Shown: positions 7,973 to 16,833 of the stretch, one piece after another
Layout of the letters: each line of letters opens with the position of its first letter
Numbering within the stretch: position 1 is the first letter of the stretch
NCBI GenBank assembly: GCA_039527025.1
Contig: BAAAJN010000004.1
Location: 1 to 64,000, forward strand
Direction of reading: 5' to 3'
Origin: Microlunatus lacustris
Lineage (GTDB): Bacteria; Actinomycetota; Actinomycetes; Propionibacteriales; Propionibacteriaceae
DNA length: 64,000 nucleotides
Notes under the pieces: generated by a model
The model's input: only the letters and a program-made list of their open reading frames with translations
Told to the model about the DNA's origin: nothing
Databases searched by the model: none
Position numbers and translations under genes: made by a program

Positions 7973-8746
7973 GTGGGGTGGGAGGCGCTCGAGCAGTGGG
8001 GTGACGACGTCCGGCGGGTGGAGCCGCTCACCGGCGGAGTCGCCAACCAGGTCTGGAGCGTGCGCGTCGGTGGCCGGCTCGCGGTCGGGCGCCTGGGCGC
8101 GCGGAGCGATGCCGACCTCGCCTGGGAGACCGACCTGTTGCGCCACCTCGACGGCGCAGGTCTGGCGGTGCCGGTGCCGATCCCGACGACGGAGGGCCGG
8201 CTGTTCGCCGATGGCCTGGTGGTGATGACCCACGTGGAGGGCGGACCACCGGAGACGGAGACCGATTGGCGCCGGGTCGCCGAGATGCTGCGCCAGGTCC
8301 ACCGGTTGACGCGGGACTGGTCGCAGCGCCCCGGTTGGCGTTCGTCGCTCGACCTGCTCCGGGCCGAGACCGGGACGAAGGTCGACCTCCGCGCGATGCC
8401 GGCTGACGGCGTCGCCCGCTGCCGCGCGGCGTGGGCGCGGCTCGCTGGGCGCCCGACCTCCGTGGTCCACGGTGACCCCAACCCCGGCAACATCCGCATC
8501 ACCGCCGACCGGGTCGCGATGATCGACTGGGACGAGTCGCACGTCGACGTCTCCGACCTCGACCTGGTGCTGCCCCACAACGCCGCCGATCTGGCCGAGG
8601 ACGTGCACGACCTCGCCGCGCAGGCCTCGGCGGCCTGGGAGGCTGCCGTCTGCTGGGACGACGACCACGCGCGGGAGATGCTCAGCCAGCTCCGAGCGCT
8701 CCCGTCACCCGAGGGCGGCCACGCGGGCCCGCAGACCAGACGGTGA
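7973..8746 (+). CDS. Aminoglycoside phosphotransferase (APH)-family kinase
   Basis: This roughly 257-residue protein has an APH/choline-kinase fold. Catalytic-loop residues are in VVHGDPNPGNI (HGDxxxxN, about residues 164-174), and the metal-binding Asp is in MIDWDES about 15 residues later. The substrate could be an antibiotic, an amino alcohol or a sugar, since the family is broad. The start is uncertain; GTG 7973 gives a normal N-terminus (VGWEALEQWGDDVRRVEPLTGG). Its stop overlaps the start of a 49-residue membrane peptide gene by the GTGA arrangement, so the two are coupled. Confidence 0.8.
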   Translation: MGWEALEQWGDDVRRVEPLTGGVANQVWSVRVGGRLAVGRLGARSDADLAWETDLLRHLDGAGLAVPVPIPTTEGRLFADGLVVMTHVEGGPPETETDWRRVAEMLRQVHRLTRDWSQRPGWRSSLDLLRAETGTKVDLRAMPADGVARCRAAWARLAGRPTSVVHGDPNPGNIRITADRVAMIDWDESHVDVSDLDLVLPHNAADLAEDVHDLAAQASAAWEAAVCWDDDHAREMLSQLRALPSPEGGHAGPQTRR

Positions 8747-8892
8747 CGCCTCGACGCATCGTGCTCCTCGTGGTGCTCGTCTCGGCCCTGCTGGGCCTGC
8801 TGGCCCTCGTCCTCGGTCCGCTCAGCTGCGGTACCTCGCAGAGCTGGACCCTCGGGCGGGGTTGCTGGCCACGTCCCGGCGCGTCCTCGTGA
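8743..8892 (+). CDS. Small single-pass membrane protein (49 residues)
   Basis: A GTG start at 8743 overlaps the phosphotransferase stop (GTGA), which is typical of translational coupling. The peptide begins VTPRRIVLLVVLVSALLG. It has a positive N-terminus, one membrane helix (about residues 5-27) and a short tail with two cysteines (LSCGTSQSW and RGCWPRP). It could be a membrane anchor or a small exported peptide. I do not recognise a family. Support comes from coupling, codon position bias and the hydrophobic pattern. Confidence 0.55.
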   Translation: MTPRRIVLLVVLVSALLGLLALVLGPLSCGTSQSWTLGRGCWPRPGASS

Positions 8893-8965
8893 CGCGGCAC
8901 CGCCGGCCGGACGCACCGGATGGTCGCGAGCAGCTGGCCTGATCGGCTCTGGTCCCGCACCAGAG

Positions 8966-9562
8966 TCACCCCACCGGCGGCGGAGGCGTGCGCCCGGCAG
9001 ACGTGGCGCGCAGGCCGAGGTCGACGAGGTCGACGAGCCACTCGAAGCTCTCGTCGGTGCCGGTGGCCCACCGGAACCCACCGCCGGACTCGAGGGTGGC
9101 GAACCCGTGGAAGGTGCTGCGCAGCGCGCGCAGGGCGTGGGTCATGTCGACCGGAGCGACGTCGTAGCCGCGGAGCACGGCGGCGAAGGGTTCGAGTCCC
9201 CGCGTCGCGGCAAGGGCCAGCGGGTCGTCCGGACCGGTGGGTTCGAGGCCGATGGTGGCGGCGTACCGGCCGGGGTGGGCGAGGACGAAGTCACGCAGCG
9301 CGCGGGCGGCGGCCCGCAGGGCGTCGCGGCCGGCGCGGCCCTGGATGGCCGCTCCGATGGCGTCGGCCGCCTCGTCCAGCGCCAGGGCGGCGATGCGGCG
9401 GTTGAGGTCGTCCTGGCTGGCGACGTGCTTGTAGAGCGAGGGCGTGCGCACCCCGAGCCGTTCGGCCAGCTGGCCCATGGTGAGGCCGGCGAAGCCGATC
9501 TCGTCGGCGAGGTCGGCGCCGGCCGCGACGACCGCGGCCGTGCCCAGGCCGGCCCTAGGCAT
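8966..9562 (-). CDS. TetR family regulator with WHG-type C-terminal domain
   Basis: This 198-residue protein has an N-terminal TetR helix-turn-helix (GFAGLTMGQLAERLGVRTPSLYKH, about residues 22-45 in two pieces). The C-terminal domain contains ALRALRSTFHGFATLE, the WHG-type signature of the TetR_C_33 class. The gene overlaps the upstream alpha/beta hydrolase gene by 8 bases, so the two form one operon. The repressor probably controls that hydrolase through the AT-rich repeats upstream of it. Confidence 0.92.
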   Translation of the reverse strand: MPRAGLGTAAVVAAGADLADEIGFAGLTMGQLAERLGVRTPSLYKHVASQDDLNRRIAALALDEAADAIGAAIQGRAGRDALRAAARALRDFVLAHPGRYAATIGLEPTGPDDPLALAATRGLEPFAAVLRGYDVAPVDMTHALRALRSTFHGFATLESGGGFRWATGTDESFEWLVDLVDLGLRATSAGRTPPPPVG

Positions 9563-10388
9563 GGACGTCGGCCAGGAAGGTCAGCATCGCGGTCGCCACC
9601 TGCGCCGGGAACTGCACGTGCGGGTAGTGGCCGGCGCCCTCGACCATCTCCAGGCGGCCCAGGCCGCCGGGCAGGTCGGCGACGACGGCCTCCCCCTCGG
9701 CCTGCGGTACGGCCCAGTCGGGGTCGGCGGTGCCCTGCACCACCAGGACCGGGCACCGGACGTTGCCCAGCTGCTCCCCGGCGTCGACGGGGGTGGTTCG
9801 ACCCATCGCCTGCAGGGCCTTCATCCGGCCCGGCTCGGCCAGCATCGTCGTGATCTGGTCCAACCGGGTGTCCCAGTCGGCGGGTCTGGGGCCGGGGTGG
9901 GCGACGTCGAGGTACTTCACCCACTGGCTCGTGCTGCCGAGCAGGGTGGTGCCGAGGAGGTGGCGCATGCCCCGGCGGAAGGAGGCCGCGCGCAGGTCGC
10001 CGAGACCCACCGACTGCTTGCGGGTGAACGGCGCCAGCTCGACCACCGCGGTGACCAGGTCCGGAGCCGTCGCCGCGGCGATGGTGACCGCCCCGCCGGC
10101 GATGGAGTGACCGACCAGCACGGCCGGACCGCCCAGGTGGCGCACCAGAGCGAGGAGGTCGCCGGCGATGTCGGTGCGCGAGTAGGACCTCCAGGTGGCG
10201 CTGGACTCCCCGCAGCCGCGCAGGTCCACCGCGGCGACGCGGTGACCCGCCTCGACCAGGATGGGGGTGAGGAAGCGGTAGGCCTCCCGGCTGTCGCCCA
10301 TCCCGTGGGCGAGCACCACGAGCGGACCGGATGCACCGGTCACGTCATAGGCCAGGGTGCCACCGTCGATCTCCAAGAACTCGGTCAT
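9555..10388 (-). CDS. Alpha/beta hydrolase
   Basis: This 277-residue alpha/beta hydrolase is predicted to be cytoplasmic. It has an oxyanion-region VVLAHGMGDSREAYR, a nucleophile elbow VLVGHSIAGGA (Ser in GHSIAG) and a late His in EGAGHYPHVQFP. The acid is likely in VVQGTADPDWAVP. It could act as an esterase, lactonase or epoxide hydrolase-like enzyme. ATG 10388 is preceded by GGAGG with a 6-base gap, which decides the start over longer options. It is the first gene of an operon with the WHG-type TetR. Confidence 0.9.
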   Translation of the reverse strand: MTEFLEIDGGTLAYDVTGASGPLVVLAHGMGDSREAYRFLTPILVEAGHRVAAVDLRGCGESSATWRSYSRTDIAGDLLALVRHLGGPAVLVGHSIAGGAVTIAAATAPDLVTAVVELAPFTRKQSVGLGDLRAASFRRGMRHLLGTTLLGSTSQWVKYLDVAHPGPRPADWDTRLDQITTMLAEPGRMKALQAMGRTTPVDAGEQLGNVRCPVLVVQGTADPDWAVPQAEGEAVVADLPGGLGRLEMVEGAGHYPHVQFPAQVATAMLTFLADVHA

Positions 10389-10417
10389 GTCTGCCTCCAG
10401 GTCGGGGTCTGCTGCGC

Positions 10418-10454
10418 GGCTTATTGCATTAGCCAAAAGCTATCATGCTTAGCC
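10418..10454. promoter_or_regulatory. AT-rich double inverted repeat, likely TetR operator/promoter
   Basis: Two adjacent imperfect inverted repeats occur just upstream of the hydrolase start: GGCT...AGCC (10418-10434) and GCTA...TAGC (10439-10453). The block is far richer in A and T than its surroundings. It probably holds both the promoter and the operator of the hydrolase-TetR operon. Confidence 0.45.
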
Positions 10455-10521
10455 GGCATCACCAGCAGCACCAGCAGTCCGTAGCGAGCTCGTCCTCGCG
10501 CGACCAGGCCACTCCGAACGG

Positions 10522-11115
10522 TCAGTCCGCTCCGGCTCGGGGGATGAGCTGGAGGTGCTGGGCGATGCGGCTCGCGGCCTCGGCCGGTGTGAGGTGGCTG
10601 TTGTCGAGGCGCAGGTGCTGATCGGGGTAGACGAAGTCGCCGCTGGTGCTCAGCTGGTGTGCGGCGTCGTCCTCGAGCAGCCGTCGCCGGGTCGCCTCGA
10701 GGTCTCGCTTGCTGCGCTTGTGCTCCAGCCGCAGGGCCGTGCCCTCGCGGGCCAGGCGGGTGGCCTGGTCGGCGTAGAGCTCCACGAAGTCCAACCGGCC
10801 GCCGGCCGTCCGGACCGGCTCGGTCAGCCAGTCGACGTACTCGCGGTCAGCCGGGTCGTCCAGGGCCCAGACGTAGGTGAAGATCAGGCCCGGCAGGTCC
10901 GCCGCCACAGCTTCCTCGACGACCCGGCGTCGCAGCTCGCTCGTCAGCCGCTGGAACGAGGGCGAGCCCCAGGGGAAGACCTCGAGGACCGGTTCGATGC
11001 TCATGTGGTTGTGGAACAGCGGGTACCCGGCCAGCCTGCTCAGTTCGCGGCCGACCGCCATCTTCCCGACAGCAGACGGGCCGAACATCATCACCAGGTG
11101 CACAGGGACGATCAT
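10522..11115 (-). CDS. P-loop kinase-like protein
   Basis: This 197-residue protein starts with a P-loop, VHLVMMFGPSAVGKMAVGREL. The residue after the Walker A Lys is Met instead of Ser/Thr, a variant I associate with a small family of shikimate-kinase-like ATPases with FHNH soon after. LFHNHMSIEP is present at about residue 30, and a basic lid-like stretch (LEHKRSKRDLEATRRRLLEDD) lies in the C-terminal half. The substrate is unknown. The ATG at 11115 was chosen because the longer upstream frame is low-complexity and unlike protein. Confidence 0.75.
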   Translation of the reverse strand: MIVPVHLVMMFGPSAVGKMAVGRELSRLAGYPLFHNHMSIEPVLEVFPWGSPSFQRLTSELRRRVVEEAVAADLPGLIFTYVWALDDPADREYVDWLTEPVRTAGGRLDFVELYADQATRLAREGTALRLEHKRSKRDLEATRRRLLEDDAAHQLSTSGDFVYPDQHLRLDNSHLTPAEAASRIAQHLQLIPRAGAD

Positions 11116-11170
11116 CGAGCACCGGCCCTGGATCAAGCCAGGGCACCGGAGGGGACAGGTGGTGTCCGGC

Positions 11171-12895
11171 TCAGGGAGCCCGGCGGTCCCCGCGCATCCG
11201 CCTCCTGACGCGTCCGAACGGCCGGGCGGGGCTGCGGTGGGCGCCTGCCTCCGCAGGGCCGTCCACCTCGAGTCCGTAGTGGGCGCCGACGTGCTCGAGG
11301 AGGACGTCCCGTTCGGCCTTGTCATAGGCCCGGCGTTCGCGCGAGAGGGCGATGGTCGTCGACCAGCACGTCAGCAGCAGGACGACGCTGAACGGCAGCG
11401 CGGTCGTGATCGCTGCCGTCTTCAGGGCGTCGAGGCCGCCCGCGAGCAGCAGCGCTACCGCGAGCAGGGCCGCGGAGGTCGCGAAGAAGACGCGGAGCCA
11501 GGTCTTGGGCTCGATGTCACCGCCGGAGGCGATCATCGCCATGACGAGGGAGCCCGAGTCCGACGAGGTGACGAAGAAGACGCCGATGAGGAGGATCGCC
11601 CCGAAGGTCACGATGGTGCCGGCCGGGAGCCCGCCGAGCAGGGCGAACAGCGAGCCCTCGATGTCGACGGAGCCACTGGGGCCGATGAGGCCGCCTGAGC
11701 CGTTCGTCTGCTCGTGGATCGCCGCGCCCCCGAGGACCGCGAACCAGAGGAAGGTGAGTGCGGTGGGGACCAGGAGGACGCCGGCGACGAACTGCCGGAC
11801 GGTGCGTCCCCGGGAGATGCGCGCGATGAAGATGCCCACGAACGGCGCCCACGACATCCACCAACCCCAGTAGAAGGTGGTCCAGGCCCCCTGCCAGGCC
11901 TCGCCCGCCGCGCCCTGCTGGGCGGTGACGTTGAAGGACAACCCGACCACGTTCTGCAGGTAGGCACCGATCGACTGGACGAACTCGCGCAGGAGGAACT
12001 GCGTGGGACCGACCACCAGGACGAACACCAGCAGGGCCGCGGCCAGGAGCAGGTTGAAGTTCGACAGGATCTTCATCCCCCTCGTCACCCCCGTGACGAG
12101 GGACACGATCGTGACGGCGGTGACCACCGCGATGATGGCGATCTGGCTGACGATGCTGCTCTCGGCCAGCCCGGCGCTCGCGAGCCCCGCGCCGATCTGG
12201 ATGACCCCGAGGCCCAGCGAGGTCGCGACGCCGAAGACCGTGCCGACCAGGGCGAGGACGTCGATGAGGTTGCCCCAGCCACCGCGGACCCGGTTTCCCA
12301 GGAGGGGCTCGAGGGCCCAGCGGATCGAGACGGGACGGCCGCGCCGGTGGATCGCGTAGGCGAGGGCGAGGCCCAGGACGACGTAGATCGCCCAGGCGTG
12401 CAGGCCCCAGTGCAGGAACGTCTGGGTGAGGGCTTGCTGGGCGAGCTGGCCTTCGGTCCCGGTGACGCCGGGGCGGGGTGAGGCGAAGTGGCTCAGCGGC
12501 TCCGAGACGCCGTAGAAGACCAGGCCGATCCCCATGCCGGCCGCGAAGAGCAGGGCGAACCAGGAACCGGTGGAGAACTCGGGCTCATCCGCGTCCTTCC
12601 CGAGCTTGATGCCGCCGAACCGGCCGAAGCCGACGAAGATCGAGAACCCCACGAACACGGCGACGACGAGCACGTAGTACCAGCTGAAGTTCAAAACGAT
12701 GCCCTCCTGCAGGCCCAGGAACAGCTGCTCCGCGGTGCCTGGCGCCACCAACGTGAAGGCGACGAAGCCGAGCACGATCACGGCGGCCGGCCAGAACACC
12801 CACCGACTCAGCTGCGACGTCGTGGCGGCCGTGGCGTCGGGCGTCTCCTGCTCGTCGTCCTGGGTGCCCGCGCGGGGGGAGCTCCTGGTGTCCAC
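11171..12895 (-). CDS. BCCT family betaine/choline/carnitine transporter
   Basis: This 574-residue membrane protein has about 12 membrane segments. It carries the BCCT hallmark GMGIGLVFYGVSEP (about residues 117-130), a second conserved block TFYWGWWMSWAPFVGIFIARISRG, and the segment LIGVFFVTSSDSGSLVMAM. BCCT carriers take up glycine betaine, choline or ectoine with Na+ or H+ for osmotic protection. The hydrophilic C-terminal tail (about 45 residues, Arg-rich at the end) may be the osmosensing region. A GTG start is used. It stands alone, with no betaine-synthesis genes next to it. Confidence 0.93.
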   Translation of the reverse strand: MDTRSSPRAGTQDDEQETPDATAATTSQLSRWVFWPAAVIVLGFVAFTLVAPGTAEQLFLGLQEGIVLNFSWYYVLVVAVFVGFSIFVGFGRFGGIKLGKDADEPEFSTGSWFALLFAAGMGIGLVFYGVSEPLSHFASPRPGVTGTEGQLAQQALTQTFLHWGLHAWAIYVVLGLALAYAIHRRGRPVSIRWALEPLLGNRVRGGWGNLIDVLALVGTVFGVATSLGLGVIQIGAGLASAGLAESSIVSQIAIIAVVTAVTIVSLVTGVTRGMKILSNFNLLLAAALLVFVLVVGPTQFLLREFVQSIGAYLQNVVGLSFNVTAQQGAAGEAWQGAWTTFYWGWWMSWAPFVGIFIARISRGRTVRQFVAGVLLVPTALTFLWFAVLGGAAIHEQTNGSGGLIGPSGSVDIEGSLFALLGGLPAGTIVTFGAILLIGVFFVTSSDSGSLVMAMIASGGDIEPKTWLRVFFATSAALLAVALLLAGGLDALKTAAITTALPFSVVLLLTCWSTTIALSRERRAYDKAERDVLLEHVGAHYGLEVDGPAEAGAHRSPARPFGRVRRRMRGDRRAP

Positions 12896-12974
12896 CGCCC
12901 CATCGTCTCCGTTCCTGGACCGGATTGCCCAGCCGACGTCCGTCGGCTGTCGACCGAGGACCCGAGGCGGCCCC

Positions 12975-14147
12975 TCACCGTTCCCGGTGGGTCCGCTCGC
13001 CGCTCCGGGGGCGCAGCCGCCTGAGTTGCCGACGGACGGCGGCGGGCAGCAGCCGTGCCCGGCTGATCCCGGTCCCGACCGGCCTGGCCTCGCCGGCGGT
13101 GACCTGCTCGGGCTCGTTGCGGGGAAGCATCGCCGCTGACAGCGCCCCGACGACCGCCTGCGCGGCCACCTCGACGGGCACCGTGGTGCTGACCTGCCAC
13201 TGCCCCTGATCGGTCCGCGGCGGCCGGCTCAGCTCCGCGAGGTCCCCGACCACGCGCGCACCGCTGGCGGCGATGGCCTCGGCGTGCTCCTGGCTGCGAG
13301 CCGTGGCCAGCTCCACCGCCCAGGGCGGCAGGACCAGCTGCGCGTCGGGGCCGGGAGCGGGGCACTCGTCGAGCACGCGGGCCGTCGCGCCCTTGAGGAG
13401 GAGGCGGTTGACCTCACCCCGTGGGAGGTCGTACGGGGCGAGCAGGCGGTTCACCGTCAGGAGGAGGGAGGCCTCGTGGACGGAGAGGGACCGGTTCAGC
13501 GACTCCCCGCGCAGCTCCGGCTCGAACAGCATCCCGGGGGGCAGGGCCAGCAGAGCCTCGAAAGACCGGGGCACCCGGCGCGGTTCGGTCTTGTCGACCA
13601 CGATCACGGTCACGTTCTCCGGGCCGAAGACGTCGACCCACCTGGTGACCAGGGCTGCCTGGTCGTGCCGGGCCATGTCCGGCGGCGGCGGGAGGTCGCT
13701 CACGAGCCTCCGGTCGAGGAACTCCTCGAAGTCCTGCTGGTGCCCGCTCTTGACGTACTGCTGCCACAGCGAGGGCAGCACCGAGGAGAAGCTGCGCACC
13801 GTGAACACCACGTGCGTCAGCGGGCCGAGGTCATCGCGGAGCCCTCGAGCCACCGTGTGGTCACCGCCGGCGATCATCTCGTTGCTGATCAGGATCCGGC
13901 GGGTGCTGTCGCCGTCGACCTCGGCCACCAACCGGTCCCAGTAGTCAGGGCGCTCGGCTCGGGTGGCGGCGGAGCGGCCGAACAACGCCTGCACCTCCCG
14001 GCGGTGGTTGTAGTGCGCCCCCGGGTAGCGGACGCCGTGCTCCAGCAGCTCCTGACGCCGGTGGCTGGCCGCTGTCTGCAGTGCCGTGGTGCCGGTCTTC
14101 ATCAGGCCCACGTGCAGCAGTCGGGACCTGGGGGGTAGTGCGTCCAT
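12975..14147 (-). CDS. Sulfotransferase-like protein
   Basis: This 390-residue protein has the N-terminal 5'-phosphosulfate loop HVGLMKTGTTALQ (about residues 12-24, K-T-G-T-T). A mid-region VVFTVRSFSSVLPSLWQQYVK matches the 3'-phosphate-binding block of PAPS sulfotransferases. The C-terminal tail is basic (RRQLRRLRPRSGERTHRER). It probably transfers sulfate from PAPS to a carbohydrate or a small secreted molecule. No sulfate-activation genes are adjacent, so the acceptor is unknown. Confidence 0.78.
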   Translation of the reverse strand: MDALPPRSRLLHVGLMKTGTTALQTAASHRRQELLEHGVRYPGAHYNHRREVQALFGRSAATRAERPDYWDRLVAEVDGDSTRRILISNEMIAGGDHTVARGLRDDLGPLTHVVFTVRSFSSVLPSLWQQYVKSGHQQDFEEFLDRRLVSDLPPPPDMARHDQAALVTRWVDVFGPENVTVIVVDKTEPRRVPRSFEALLALPPGMLFEPELRGESLNRSLSVHEASLLLTVNRLLAPYDLPRGEVNRLLLKGATARVLDECPAPGPDAQLVLPPWAVELATARSQEHAEAIAASGARVVGDLAELSRPPRTDQGQWQVSTTVPVEVAAQAVVGALSAAMLPRNEPEQVTAGEARPVGTGISRARLLPAAVRRQLRRLRPRSGERTHRER

Positions 14148-14369
14148 CCTCGTCCTCTCGCGTCCTGGTCACGGCTCCGACCGAGGCCACCGCACGCGGC
14201 GACGGACGCCGGTCTCGGTCCCGAGGCCGGCCGCTGGTGGGCCGCTCGTCGGCCACGACGACGTCGATCGTCCCGCCGCCGCCGTCGAGGTCGTTGGCGC
14301 AACGCCGACGAGGCCACGACGCGGAGGTCGGACGGATGGCCGCGATCGCCACCCCGACCGTCACCCCCG

Positions 14370-14798
14370 TCAGGCCAGAACTCGGCTCAGGGCCCGCCAG
14401 CGCTGGTGGCGGTGGCGGTAGAAGAGGCGGGCCGCAGAACGAGCGACGGGGGTGAGCCGGCCGGCGTCGAGGTCCACCTCGTCGGTGTAGCGGCAGCTGG
14501 TCGCTGACAACGGCTCGACGAGGAGGTGGTGCCGCCAGGTCCGCAGGGGACCTCCGTGCTCGTCGGTCCTGGCCTCCAGGGCGCCGCTGGCCACCACGGT
14601 GATGGTGTGCCTCCACAACGGCACCAGACCGAACAGGACCAGGCGGACCACCACCGGTCGACCGGGCGCGACGGTCTCGGGCAGACCGTGGATCGTCAGG
14701 ATCGGCCAGGTCACGTGCCGCAGCAGGGCAGGCTTGCCCATCAGCTCGGCGACCACCGCGGCGGGAACCGGCAGGGTGCTGCTCACCCGGATGCTCAT
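14370..14798 (-). CDS. SRPBCC-like small protein
   Basis: This 142-residue protein starts with SIRVSSTLPVPAAVVAELMGKP, which fits a lipid/polyketide-cyclase-like SRPBCC fold with the usual first strand and helix. It continues with a strand-rich core (EARTDEHGGPLRTWRHHLLVEPLS) and a C-terminal helix (ARSAARLFYRHRHQRW). SRPBCC proteins bind hydrophobic ligands in a helix-grip cavity. ATG 14798 was chosen because GGAAGG lies about 10 bases upstream. The specific function is unknown. Confidence 0.65.
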   Translation of the reverse strand: MSIRVSSTLPVPAAVVAELMGKPALLRHVTWPILTIHGLPETVAPGRPVVVRLVLFGLVPLWRHTITVVASGALEARTDEHGGPLRTWRHHLLVEPLSATSCRYTDEVDLDAGRLTPVARSAARLFYRHRHQRWRALSRVLA

Positions 14799-14969
14799 GG
14801 TTGGCTCGCCTTCCCGTTCTGCGCCGCGGTGGAGCCCGCGCGGCCGCGACCACGAGGTGAGTCTGCCGAAGTGCAGCCCTGGCGACCAGGGCCGGCGTTT
14901 CGGGCGCGACGCGGCCGGACGCGGGCGATCCGTTGACGGACCCCGACGTCGGCGCCCTAGGCTGCAGCG

Positions 14970-15944
14970 GTGCTGCCGTCCGGTCTGTCCATGCTGTGGG
15001 AGACGGTGGATCCGCAGGAGGCGCTGCGCCGCCGTTTCGGATTCGGCAGGTTCTCCGAGGCGGTCGAGTGGATCTGCACCGCCCTGGCCCGGGAGTGGGG
15101 CGTCGCCGCCGACGACTGCCACCGCCTCGTGATCAGCGGAGAGAACGCCATCGCCTGGCTGGGGAGCGACCGTGGCGCCCTGGTGGTCAAGTGGTCGCGC
15201 ACCCTCGCCCAGTTCGACGGGCTGGCCGCGTCGACCCAGCTGCTGCGGTGGCTGGGGGACCGCGGTCTGCCGGTCGCCGTGCCGATCCCGACCGCCGGGG
15301 GAGACGACCGGGTCGTGCTCGACGGGCCGGTCGGGCCGCTGTCGGTGGCGGTGCTGCCGGAGCTCGACGGCGGATGGCTGGACGTGGAGGACCTGACCGC
15401 GGTGCGGGCGGCAGGGGCGTGCTTGGCGGACCTGCACCTCGCCCTGCGTGGTCGGACCGACCCGCGACTGCGGCGGCCCGCCGCGATGGAGCCCCCCGAT
15501 CGCCGGATACGGCGCTGGCTGTCCGACAGCGACCCCGGCCTCGCGCCCGGAGCATCAGCGCGGTTGAGAACGCTGGTCGCTGCGCTGCCGCCGTGGGACG
15601 GCAGCCCTCAACCGGTCCACAACGACTTCCGGTCCGCCAACATCCTGACCCGCGGCGGGCACGTCGTCGCCGTGCTCGACTTCGACGAGGTGGCGTGGGA
15701 CCACCCGGTGAGTGACCTCGCCAAGGCGAGCGTCTACCTCGGCACGCGCTTCCGGAACTGGCGGCCGACGCCGGACCGGGTGCGTCGAGAGCTCCGTGCG
15801 GGTTATGAGTCGGTGCGACCCCTCACCGCGCTGGAGAGCCGCTGGCTCGAGGTGCTGACGCTCTGGCAGGCGGTCCTGGCCATCCCGCACAGCCACGACC
15901 CCGCCGCCTGGGCTCGAGCCGCGGAGGCCGACGGGACAGGCTGA
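14970..15944 (+). CDS. APH-family phosphotransferase
   Basis: This 324-residue cytoplasmic kinase-like protein has the APH catalytic loop QPVHNDFRSANIL (HNDxxxxN). It is followed by VLDFDEVAWDHPVSDLAKA with the metal-binding Asp and a typical post-loop motif. The N-terminal lobe includes ALVVKWSRT, with the ATP-binding Lys. The substrate may be a sugar, amino alcohol or antibiotic. A broken relative lies convergently just downstream (15976-16681), so this family has been gained or duplicated here. The GTG start at 14970 is plausible but not decisive. Confidence 0.82.
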   Translation: MLPSGLSMLWETVDPQEALRRRFGFGRFSEAVEWICTALAREWGVAADDCHRLVISGENAIAWLGSDRGALVVKWSRTLAQFDGLAASTQLLRWLGDRGLPVAVPIPTAGGDDRVVLDGPVGPLSVAVLPELDGGWLDVEDLTAVRAAGACLADLHLALRGRTDPRLRRPAAMEPPDRRIRRWLSDSDPGLAPGASARLRTLVAALPPWDGSPQPVHNDFRSANILTRGGHVVAVLDFDEVAWDHPVSDLAKASVYLGTRFRNWRPTPDRVRRELRAGYESVRPLTALESRWLEVLTLWQAVLAIPHSHDPAAWARAAEADGTG

Positions 15945-15975
15945 CGAGGTCGACGGACCGGTCCTCGGTGACGGG

Positions 15976-16681
15976 TCAGGGCGGCAGGAGGACCGCCTCG
16001 AGCGCCGGAAGTCGGTCGAACAGGTCGGGCAGCCCCCGCAGGCCGCTGTGCACGGAGTCGTGTGACAGCGCCAGATCCGGACCGGTGGCGGCCTCGACGC
16101 CGGAGAGGCAGCGCAGGATGTTCCACCTCGTGTGCCCAACCGGCCGCCGACCAGGCTCGAGGTCGTCGAAACCCGGTCCTTTCGCGGGGCCGAGCGCGGT
16201 GGAACCGAGCTCGGCGGACAGGTCGAGCAGTCCGGGGAGCTCCCAGTGGACCACCACCGGCCGACCCTCCCGAGCGAGCAGGTTCCACGGCTGGATGTCT
16301 CGGTGGGTCAGCACACGACGGGCCCTGGACGGCTGCAGCCGTCCACGAAGTCGGCGATCGCGAGGAGCGTTTCGGCCCGCGAGGCGAGGTCGTCGACCCA
16401 CGGCTGGCTGGTCGCCGCCGCCGCCCGCTCGGCGAGCCTGAGCCAGTCCCGACCCCGTGGTCGGCCGAGATCGGCTCCGGCATCGAGATGCCAGCGGCGA
16501 AGGCGGCCTGCTCGAACCTGAAGACGTCGTCGGGGTGGTAGGCCCAGCGGCGGTCCGACAGGTTCAGCTCCTTCACCGCGAACGACCCCTGGTCGGTGTC
16601 GAGCCGGTACATCCGGTTGGCGGACCCACCGTGGACGCAGCGCAGCGGACCGATCGGCGTACCGAGATCCGAGAGGTCCAC
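15976..16681 (-). pseudogene. Broken APH-family phosphotransferase
   Basis: Three reading frames join into one phosphotransferase. Frame one (from 16681) reads IGPLRCVHGGSANRMYRLD ... FAVKELNLSD ... MPEPISADHGVG. A shift near 16446-16458 moves to DWLRLAERAAAATSQPWVDDL ... LLAIADFVDGCSRPG. A second shift near 16312-16326 moves to VLTHRDIQPWNLLAREG, which has the HRDxxxxN catalytic loop. The motif that should read VVDWE is VVHWE (His codon 16246-16248), so the metal-binding Asp is also lost by one base. The rest continues to the stop at 15976. Two frameshifts plus an active-site loss argue against sequencing error. Confidence 0.8.
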
Positions 16682-16833
16682 ACCACGCAGTCGAGGCCTG
16701 GCCGCACCTGGACCGGCAGGCCGAGCGCTAGCCCGTGTCGCTCAGCCGACCTCCGCTGGTCGACCGCCGAACGGGCGCGCCTCACGGCGGTGGCTGACAC
16801 CGCAGCACGGAACGGCTTCCACAGCCGCCCAGC

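Noticed and set aside
9180..9210. A GGTTCGAGTCCCC string like a tRNA T-arm
   Set aside because: It lies inside the TetR coding sequence and no cloverleaf or acceptor stem can be built around it.
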